The notes under the pieces are model-generated. The model had not been told where the DNA came from, made no database searches, and saw only the letters and a program-made list of their open reading frames with translations. From Candidatus Kaiserbacteria bacterium RIFCSPHIGHO2_01_FULL_54_36 (GTDB lineage: Bacteria > Patescibacteriota > Minisyncoccia > Phycocordibacterales > UBA2100), in NCBI GenBank assembly GCA_001781105.1, contig MFKV01000005.1, positions 345 to 47,772 on the forward strand: a stretch of 47,428 nucleotides of DNA. Reading direction: 5' to 3'. Shown one piece after another: positions 8,144 through 13,565 of this stretch (position 1 is the stretch's first letter; the number at the start of each line of letters is the position of its first letter). Position numbers and translations under genes: made by a program.

Positions 8144-8545
8144 ATGAAGTATTGGAATAAGCAAAGAATTCAGAAGGAGAGAGATCGTGAGCGGAAATCT
8201 CTTGAGCGTCGTATTGAGATAGACCGGGTTCAACGGGAACGAGAGAGAATCTATTCTCCGGGAGACTCGAAGAAAAACACGAGACTCATGCTCGATGCAC
8301 TCGGATCCAAGCTTCGCAGGCGAATGATTGCGCGACTTGCACGAGGCGGTGCGATGTCACTTTCTAAACTCTCTGGCCCTCTTGGCCTAATGCTTCCCGC
8401 AGCGCTCGACCAAATACATGTTTTGGAACGCGCGGGACTGATTACGACCCATAAGCGGGGACGGATACGATTTTGTGTCTACAGGCCCGGATCGTTAAAA
8501 GAGCTTGGGAATATTCTTGCCAGGCAAGATATAGCAATCGACTAA
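8144..8545 (+). CDS. Small winged-helix DNA-binding protein (ArsR-like)
   Basis: 133 residues. The first 45 form a very charged helix (RERKSLERRIEIDRVQRERE). From about residue 50 there is an ArsR-like winged helix: LMLDALGSKLRRRMIARLARGG, then SLSKLSGPLGLMLPAALDQIHVLERAGLI as HTH and recognition helix, then the THKRGRIRFCVYR wing. No metal-binding CxC motif is present, so a metal sensor is unlikely. The strong promoter and the inverted repeat over the start codon suggest it could control its own expression. A copy of its start region lies just downstream. Confidence 0.75.
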   Translation: MKYWNKQRIQKERDRERKSLERRIEIDRVQRERERIYSPGDSKKNTRLMLDALGSKLRRRMIARLARGGAMSLSKLSGPLGLMLPAALDQIHVLERAGLITTHKRGRIRFCVYRPGSLKELGNILARQDIAID

Positions 8546-8559
8546 TTTTTCTTCTAATT

Positions 8560-8643
8560 CCAATACTTCGGAAAAAGATGAAGTATCGGGATAATAATTG
8601 GAAGGGGCGTGAGAGGAGATACAGCCTCCGAGACGAAAACTGA
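8560..8643 (+). pseudogene. Degenerate second copy of the winged-helix gene's start region
   Basis: AATACTTCGGAAAAAGATGAAGTAT (shown here in words: the same -10/start-codon palindrome as at 8129-8152) recurs at about 8561-8585. It is followed by a 21-codon reading frame (8578-8643) starting MKYRDNNWKGRERR, which resembles the MKYWNKQRIQKERDRE start of the gene at 8144. It lacks the -35 box. This may be a decayed tandem duplication or a second, very short leaderless peptide gene. Confidence 0.45.
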
Positions 8644-8647
8644 CAAC

Positions 8648-9178
8648 TTACTCTGCATTCGTGTAGACGTTCTCGACGTCGTCGTGCGCGTCGATTATTT
8701 CCAAGATCTTCATCAACCTCTCGTCATCTTGGTCTGATAGCGGCACGGTGGTTTTTGGCGTGTAGCCCTCAGTGGTTTTTTCGAATGCCCACAGCGCGGA
8801 GCCGGGAGAGGCAAGTGCAAGCCCTTGTTCGCTCAAGAGGTGCTTCATTTCTTGCGCAGTTCTATTGCGGCTATCGGTCAGCGCTTCGATGACGATTGCG
8901 GCGCCTCCGGGACCATACGCCTCGTACGTGATCGCCTCGAGCGCCGCGGCGTCGGCGGAGGTGCCCTTGGCGATTGCGCGCTCTATCGTGTCTTTGGGCA
9001 TGTTGGTTTTCTTCGCAGTTTCGATGATCGCGCGAAGCGCGGCGGCATTTACATCGCCGTTCGCTTTTTTACTCTCGACAGCAATACGCTTGCCGAGCTT
9101 GCCCCAGAGGTTGCTCTTTGCCGCGTCCGCCGCTCCCTTCTGACGTTTAATCTGAGCCCATTTGTTATGTCCAGCCAT
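8648..9178 (-). CDS. YebC/PmpR-family protein, shortened
   Basis: 176 residues starting MAGHNKWAQIKRQKGAADAAK, the family hallmark, with TNMPKDTIERAIAKG and YEAYGPGGAAIVIEALTDSRNRT also typical. YebC-type proteins are regulators, and newer work links them to ribosome function at proline-rich stretches. The usual length is about 240. Here the protein runs straight from the middle of domain 2 to a short acidic end (IDAHDDVENVYTNAE), so a part is missing. A TAGAAT -10 box ends exactly 6 nt before the ATG (complement of 9185-9190), predicting leaderless translation. Confidence 0.9.
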   Translation of the reverse strand: MAGHNKWAQIKRQKGAADAAKSNLWGKLGKRIAVESKKANGDVNAAALRAIIETAKKTNMPKDTIERAIAKGTSADAAALEAITYEAYGPGGAAIVIEALTDSRNRTAQEMKHLLSEQGLALASPGSALWAFEKTTEGYTPKTTVPLSDQDDERLMKILEIIDAHDDVENVYTNAE

Positions 9179-9252
9179 CGCGCCATTCTACTTATTTGTT
9201 GTGCACAGGTCTATCCACTCGAAATCCACGATTTTCGAGCATTTTCCTTCAT

Positions 9253-9530
9253 TTGACCTTTAAAAGCGCTCTTTATAATGCACGAACTGATGTGCTTAAC
9301 CGTGCGTCGGTCGCTATCAAGGAGGACGGAGCAATCCCGACAAACCTGATAGCAGTTCCCAGAATCTGTTTTGGTGTCTCTGATATCAAAGACATTGCGG
9401 GAATAGTCGGCTAGTGCAGTGAGGTGTCGTGTGAATTGTGAGGAGATCGTATCAAGTCACTCGGGCGCACAACATCGGTTCTCCAATAGCCGAAACGAAA
9501 GAGGCCTCCCTTGCGGAGGCCTCTTTTGGT
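9253..9530 (+). ncRNA. Candidate structured small RNA of unknown class
   Basis: TTGACC (9253-9258) and a perfect TATAAT (9274-9279), spacer 15, precede about 240 nt that end at a strong terminator (9498-9526). Within it GTCGG (9306-9310) can pair with CCGAC (9337-9341) and GCTATC (9313-9318) with GATAGC (9348-9353), an interleaved order that makes an H-type pseudoknot. A 40-codon GTG-started frame (9292-9414, VLNRASVAIKEDGAIPTNL...) is also open, so a short protein is possible. It does not match SRP RNA, tmRNA or RNase P RNA by eye. Confidence 0.45.
9498..9526. terminator. Strong bidirectional Rho-independent terminator
   Basis: AAAGAGGCCTCC (9498-9509) pairs fully with GGAGGCCTCTTT (9515-9526 region) across a 5-nt loop, followed by T's on the plus strand and flanked by A's on the left. 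It ends the candidate small RNA and could also stop transcription from the right. Confidence 0.85.
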
Positions 9531-9591
9531 AACCGTGCGTTCTGTGACTTATATAGTACACGCCATTCAAGAGCACTATGCTCCTTATCCC

Positions 9592-9714
9592 CACTTCGAC
9601 TCGCTTCGCTCGCTCAGTGTAAACAGCTCGAAAAGCAGTGCGAGTCGAAATGCCCTGAGCCCGTCGCCCTTCAAATTCTTCAGGGCGACCATGAGCAATG
9701 TCGAATGGTCGAAG
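9592..9714. repeat. Cluster of TTCGAC-type palindromic repeats after ruvB
   Basis: A stretch of short palindromes: CACT...AGTG (9592-9619) around TTCGACTCGCTTCGCTCGCTC, GTCGCCCT/AGGGCGAC (9663-9670/9682-9689), and GAAGGGC at the ruvB end. The GCCCTTCGAC and GCTCAGGGC pieces are the same words found inside tsaE and polA. With 9179-9591 this makes the longest stretch without a convincing protein gene in the window. It is likely the intergenic form of the palindromic element. Confidence 0.65.
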
Positions 9715-9716
9715 GG

Positions 9717-10730
9717 CTAAAGCAGCTTTTCCTGTGCGCGTGGGGCTTCTACTCCGATGTGTTGGTAGCCCTTCTTTGTTATCGTGCGACCACGTGGAGT
9801 GCGCTCAAGCAATCCCAATTGCATAAGATACGGCTCGTTCACTTCCTCAATGGTCGCTTCTTCTTCTGAGAGCGAGGCCGCGATCGTCTTCAGACCCACC
9901 GGCCCGCCGTTGAATTTCTCGACGACGATAGAGAGAATGTCGCGGTCGGTTTGGTTGAGCCCGCCTTCGTCAATTTCCAAAAGCGCCAACGCTTTTCGCA
10001 CCGTTTTTAGATCGAGCTTTTCCCCATTCACTTCCGCGAAATCCCGCGAGCGCTTCAACAAATAATTTGCAGTGCGTGGCGTTGCACGTGACCTGCCTGC
10101 GATCTCGCGCAGTGATTCACTATCAATATCGATTTTGAGGATCTGCGCGGAGCGCTTCAATATCTCTGCTATCTCATCATCAGAATAGTAGGTGAGACGG
10201 AAGATGCCGCCGGAGAAACGTGAGCGAAGAGGCGCCGAGAGCATTGAAATTCGTGTCGTCGCAGCGATAAGGGTAAATGGCGGAAGCTCGAGCTGCACGG
10301 TGCGCGCGCTCGGACCTTTGCCGATCACGATGTCCAAGACGCCGGCTTCCATTGCCGGGTACATCACCTCCTCTATCGTGCGGTTGAGGCGGTGGATCTC
10401 GTCGATGAAAAGCACATCACCAGAGGAGAGATTGGTGAGGATGGCAGCAAGGTCTCCCACGCGCTCGATCGCTGGCCCGGAGGTGGAGCGCATGTTGGCA
10501 CCGACCTCCTTGCTCATGAGATAGGCAAGAGTCGTCTTTCCAAGACCTGGCGGCCCGTACAAAAGCACGTGCTCAGGCTGATGGTTGCGGCCTTTGGCCG
10601 CAGTGAGAAGGATGCGGAGATTTTCTTTTATCGTCGGCTGGCCAACGTACTCTTTCCATGACGCAGGCCGCAGCGCCTGATCAAGCGAGCGGGGCGACTT
10701 TTCGATCGTTTGTTTGTCTTTATCGGCCAT
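9717..10730 (-). CDS. ruvB: Holliday junction branch-migration helicase RuvB
   Basis: A 337-residue AAA+ ATPase that drives junction migration with RuvA. It starts MADKDKQTIEKSPRSLDQALRP; family members have 10-20 residues before LRPxSWxEYxGQ. Walker A is GPPGLGKTT, Walker B is LFIDEIHRL, sensor 1 is LIAATTR, the arginine-finger region is PLRSRF, and the C-terminal winged helix contains RTPRGRTITKKG. The frame stays open to 10781; that extension would add MSRRLVPPLWRGTRANS, encoded by a palindromic repeat, and cannot be excluded. No Shine-Dalgarno sequence is seen at either start. Confidence 0.95.
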   Translation of the reverse strand: MADKDKQTIEKSPRSLDQALRPASWKEYVGQPTIKENLRILLTAAKGRNHQPEHVLLYGPPGLGKTTLAYLMSKEVGANMRSTSGPAIERVGDLAAILTNLSSGDVLFIDEIHRLNRTIEEVMYPAMEAGVLDIVIGKGPSARTVQLELPPFTLIAATTRISMLSAPLRSRFSGGIFRLTYYSDDEIAEILKRSAQILKIDIDSESLREIAGRSRATPRTANYLLKRSRDFAEVNGEKLDLKTVRKALALLEIDEGGLNQTDRDILSIVVEKFNGGPVGLKTIAASLSEEEATIEEVNEPYLMQLGLLERTPRGRTITKKGYQHIGVEAPRAQEKLL

Positions 10731-10746
10731 AGAGTTGGCTCGTGTG

Positions 10747-10762
10747 CCCCGCCATAGCGGGG
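10747..10762. repeat. GC-rich palindrome upstream of ruvB
   Basis: CCCCGC-CATA-GCGGGG forms a 6-bp stem with a 4-nt loop. Read in the ruvB frame it encodes PPLWRG, so it is either in the ruvB 5' UTR or an in-frame N-terminal addition. Confidence 0.6.
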
Positions 10763-10774
10763 GGACGAGGCGTC

Positions 10775-10802
10775 TTGACATTATATTTTAGTATGCTATA
10801 TT
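10775..10802 (+). promoter_or_regulatory. Near-consensus promoter of the 6S-like RNA
   Basis: A perfect TTGACA (10775-10780), 16-nt spacer and TATATT (10797-10802). It is the best -35 box in the window. No coding frame starts close to the predicted start site at about 10809, in contrast with the leaderless gene promoters. Confidence 0.8.
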
Positions 10803-10808
10803 CCCTTC

Positions 10809-11035
10809 CTAGAAAGCGGCTTTGTCCGCTTTTCCCATTCTGGGACTTCAAAAGAGGCGCGCAGTATCGGGCGATGGTGACTCTTCCAAGGACGCGGCGG
10901 TCATGCCGCTTGCGGCAATGTGCTGCTGCCATCCTCAGGATCTAGTCGCAACTTTGCATAAAAGCATCGCCCGATAGTGTGCACCTCCTCCTATTTCCAA
11001 CATAGCACCCCGCTGCCGACGCGCAACGGGGTTTT
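10809..11035 (+). ncRNA. Candidate 6S-like regulatory RNA
   Basis: About 227 nt between a strong promoter and a terminator (CCCCG/CGGGG, 11008-11031, then TTTT). A 5' hairpin AAAGCGG/CCGCTTT lies at 10813-10832. The main closing stem pairs TATCGGGCGATG (10865-10876) perfectly with CATCGCCCGATA (10965-10976), extended outward by six positions with a wobble pair and one mismatch. Inside are a long asymmetric bubble, a small hairpin GCAA-CT-TTGC on its 3' side and an apical irregular stem (GGCGG/CTGCC, CATGCCG/CGGCAATG). A rod with a central bubble is the 6S RNA (RNA polymerase decoy) plan; the assignment is inference from shape only. Confidence 0.5.
11008..11035 (+). terminator. Terminator of the 6S-like RNA
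   Basis: CCCCG (11008-11012) pairs with CGGGG (11027-11031), followed by TTTT. Confidence 0.65.
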
Positions 11036-11054
11036 GTGGTGTAGAGTAAATCCC

Positions 11055-11366
11055 ATGAAAGAGCGGATACAAAGTCAAGGAAGGCAAGAAAAAATCTCAG
11101 CCATGCACCGCGAGCTTCAAGGAATGATCACGGGAGATTCATCCTACGGGGAAGTAATCAAGAGGGGCCCGCGAATAATAGATTTGTATGGCAAGTGTAA
11201 CGATAGAGAACGTCATCAATATCTTGAACAGCTTGCAGAACGAAGAAAAGCCATGTCCGCGTTGCTCAAACGAACTGATGATGTTGTCGGAGAAGATATG
11301 CATCATTGCAAGTCGATAATAGCTATCATCGATTTTATAAAGAAAACGCTTGGTATCACTCGATAG
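11055..11366 (+). CDS. Hypothetical protein, 103 aa, helical
   Basis: I do not recognise a family. The protein starts MKERIQSQGRQEKISAMHREL and is predicted almost entirely helical and charged, with no TM segment or signal peptide. It ends IAIIDFIKKTLGITR. It follows the terminator of the 6S-like RNA by 19 nt and is convergent with pilB, whose stop lies 2 nt beyond. The start at 11055 is chosen because the frame upstream of it runs through the small RNA. No Shine-Dalgarno sequence is visible. Reality is supported only by an uninterrupted frame and tidy spacing. Confidence 0.5.
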   Translation: MKERIQSQGRQEKISAMHRELQGMITGDSSYGEVIKRGPRIIDLYGKCNDRERHQYLEQLAERRKAMSALLKRTDDVVGEDMHHCKSIIAIIDFIKKTLGITR

Positions 11367-11368
11367 GG

Positions 11369-13072
11369 CTACTTAATAGTTTCCAACATGACTTCGTCAT
11401 GTAAATCGACGACGCGGCCGAGTTCATCGAGCGAGGTGACGCCTTGCAGTACTTTCACGACGCCGTCTTGCCCCATGCGCCGGATGTTTTGGTGGCGCGC
11501 GGCTGCCCATATATCACGCTCGCTGGAAGTCTTGCGCACCGTGTCTTCTATCTCATGATCCATTAAGACGACTTCAACGACCGCGATGCGGCCTTTGTAT
11601 CCCAAGCCGCCGCATTTCTCGCAGCCTTTGGCGACCCACATCGTCTCGCGATTCGCGGGCAATTCATCGGCATGCGGAATAGTGGCGAGGAGTGGTGCAA
11701 TAGTTGCGGCGTCTGCCCCGGTTATCGGCTGCGGGACACGGCACGCCGGACAGAGGCGCCGGACCAAGCGCTGAGCCATCGCGACCGTGAGCGCTGCGCC
11801 CAAGATGTCGGCGTTGACGCCCATGTCGATGAGCCGCGGGAAGGTGCCGGCGGCGTCGTTGGTGTGGAGAGTGCTAAAGACCAAGTGACCAGTGAGCGAA
11901 GCGTGCACTGCAGTGGAGGCGACCTCCGCATCGCGGATCTCGCCGACCATGATGACATCCGGATCTTGGCGCAATGTCGAGCGAAGCCCTTGAGCGAATG
12001 TGTAGTCTTTCGACACCTGCGTTTGCACAATGCCCGGCAAGTGGTATTCGATCGGATCTTCGATGGTAACGATCTTGATCCCAGGATCATGCACTTGCCG
12101 CAAGAATGCATAGAGCGTCGTCGTCTTACCGGAGCCGGTCGGCCCGGTGTTCAAGATCAGGCCGTTTGGCTTTTGGATCTCGCGCGCAAAAATTTCCATC
12201 AGGTATTTATCGAAGCCCAGCGCCTCCATGGGGAGCGCTATGGTCGTCGGGTCCAAAATACGCATCACGATCGTTTCCGCATATGCGCCCGGAAGAATCG
12301 ACGTGCGTATCTCGATCTCTTTTTCGTTGACGACGATAGAGAATCGCCCGTCCTGCGCTGCACTTTTGATATTGAGTTTCAATCCAGAAAGGAGTTTCAA
12401 ACGCGATGAGATGAGCGCATAGGTAGGAGCATCAAACATCAGTACTTCGATCAAGACGCCATCGAGCCGGTAGCGCATGCGCACGGCCTCTTCTTCCGGC
12501 TCCAAGTGGACATCGGAGGCGCCCAGAGAGAGCGCGCCGGCCATGATTATTTCCAAGACACGCGAAATACGGTGCGTGTCCTTAGAGCCCGCATGCGATT
12601 GGATCTCCGCTTTTACGTCATCCAGGCGCTTTAGCTTTTGGAGCATCTCTTGGATCGTTTCGTTGGAGAGCGTAAGGATGCCCGCCTCGGTTTCCGTCGC
12701 GTATGAAATATCGTGATAGCGATCCCACGCGTGCTGGAGCGACGCGGAAGACACGATAAAACGTCGCACCTGATAGCCGAGGTGCTCCAAATTTTGGATG
12801 ACTTGCAGTGCATCGTCGCGTTCGGGCGCGCGCATCGCCAAAAAGAGGTTTTTATTGACTTTCCTGAATGCGGCTACCTCCGCGCTGCGCGCCACCTTTT
12901 CCTCTACGAGCCGTAACGCATCGGTATCTATGGACTTGGACGTGAGATCCACATACTCAATGCCATACTTGCCGGAGAGCATTTCCGCAAGTTGTTCTTC
13001 CTCGCGCGCGCGCAGCTCCCCAAGCCGCTCCTCTTGTTTTTTCTCGTTGAACTGTGTCGCCATCCCTCTCAT
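11369..13072 (-). CDS. pilB: Type IV pilus assembly ATPase (PilB/GspE family)
   Basis: A 567-residue cytoplasmic motor ATPase for pilus extension. The N-terminal part (1-150) resembles the GspE N domain. Walker A is TGPTGSGKTTTLYAFL; the Asp box and Walker B region is RQDPDVIMVGEIRDAE; the His box is STLHTNDA. A four-cysteine zinc site, CPAC and CEKC about 35-45 residues apart, is typical of PilB/GspE rather than PilT. An alternative start three codons in (13063) exists. The promoter overlaps that of the divergent tsaE gene. The matching pilM-pilN-pilO genes (35023-37195) and a pilin (29188) are in this window. Confidence 0.93.
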   Translation of the reverse strand: MRGMATQFNEKKQEERLGELRAREEEQLAEMLSGKYGIEYVDLTSKSIDTDALRLVEEKVARSAEVAAFRKVNKNLFLAMRAPERDDALQVIQNLEHLGYQVRRFIVSSASLQHAWDRYHDISYATETEAGILTLSNETIQEMLQKLKRLDDVKAEIQSHAGSKDTHRISRVLEIIMAGALSLGASDVHLEPEEEAVRMRYRLDGVLIEVLMFDAPTYALISSRLKLLSGLKLNIKSAAQDGRFSIVVNEKEIEIRTSILPGAYAETIVMRILDPTTIALPMEALGFDKYLMEIFAREIQKPNGLILNTGPTGSGKTTTLYAFLRQVHDPGIKIVTIEDPIEYHLPGIVQTQVSKDYTFAQGLRSTLRQDPDVIMVGEIRDAEVASTAVHASLTGHLVFSTLHTNDAAGTFPRLIDMGVNADILGAALTVAMAQRLVRRLCPACRVPQPITGADAATIAPLLATIPHADELPANRETMWVAKGCEKCGGLGYKGRIAVVEVVLMDHEIEDTVRKTSSERDIWAAARHQNIRRMGQDGVVKVLQGVTSLDELGRVVDLHDEVMLETIK

Positions 13073-13091
13073 TCTACCGTACTATTGCGCC
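13073..13091. promoter_or_regulatory. Shared divergent promoter of pilB and tsaE
   Basis: Only 19 bp separate the two start codons. TACTAT (13080-13085) lies exactly 6 nt before the tsaE ATG; its complement ATAGTA lies 7 nt before the pilB ATG at 13072. One symmetric -10 hexamer may therefore serve both directions, with both messages leaderless. Confidence 0.5.
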
Positions 13092-13565
13092 ATGAAGCGC
13101 ACGCGCACTGCCGAGGAAATGCAGCAATATGCCATTGAGGTTGTCAGCAGCTTGAGTCCTCAGGAAAGATCAGCTACCGTCGTAGCGCTCTCCGGCGAGC
13201 TCGGTGCGGGGAAAACCACTTTTGTGCAGGGAGCGGCGAAAGCGCTTGGCATTACCGAGCAGGTAACAAGCCCGACGTTCGTGCTCGAAAAGATCTATCA
13301 GCTCGAAGGGCAACCCTTCGACAAAGCTCAGGGTAAAAAGTTCGAGCGCTTGATACACATAGATGCGTATCGCTTGAAAAGCGCTCACGAACTCGAGATC
13401 TTGGGATGGGAAACCCTGTTGCAAGATCCGGCGAACCTCATACTTATCGAATGGCCCGAACGTGTTCAAGAAGCGATTCCTAAAGACGCAATTCTGATCA
13501 CGTTCGACATCTCGGCGGACGAGCGTATCATCACCCTAACGTATGTCGAAAAAAAAGAAAACTGA
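13092..13565 (+). CDS. tsaE: tRNA threonylcarbamoyladenosine biosynthesis ATPase TsaE
   Basis: A 157-residue P-loop protein needed for t6A37 formation in tRNAs with TsaB and TsaD. It has GELGAGKTTFVQGAAKALG (Walker A), VTSPTFVLEKIYQ (switch region), HIDAYRL and LILIEWPERV (Walker B region). Residues 75-82 (PFDKAQGK), between the SPTF strand and the H-D-YRL motif, are encoded by a palindromic element and have no counterpart in ordinary TsaE. The long open frame upstream of 13092 is antisense to pilB and is rejected. The gene overlaps the polA start by 23 nt. Confidence 0.93.
   Translation: MKRTRTAEEMQQYAIEVVSSLSPQERSATVVALSGELGAGKTTFVQGAAKALGITEQVTSPTFVLEKIYQLEGQPFDKAQGKKFERLIHIDAYRLKSAHELEILGWETLLQDPANLILIEWPERVQEAIPKDAILITFDISADERIITLTYVEKKEN
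13313..13334. repeat. Palindromic element inside tsaE
   Basis: CCCTTCGACAAAGCTCAGGG (13314-13333) flanked by A/T, with imperfect arms ACCCT/AGGGT. It is read as PFDKAQGK in the tsaE frame. Confidence 0.8.

Noticed and set aside
9438-9869. A 143-codon frame between the small RNA and ruvB
   Set aside because: It crosses the terminator and palindromic repeats and ends antisense to ruvB; no protein-like composition.
9253-11035. tmRNA, SRP RNA or RNase P RNA in the two RNA candidates
   Set aside because: No tRNA-like ends or tag frame, no GGAA-type SRP apical loop and no RNase P core motifs could be found by eye.
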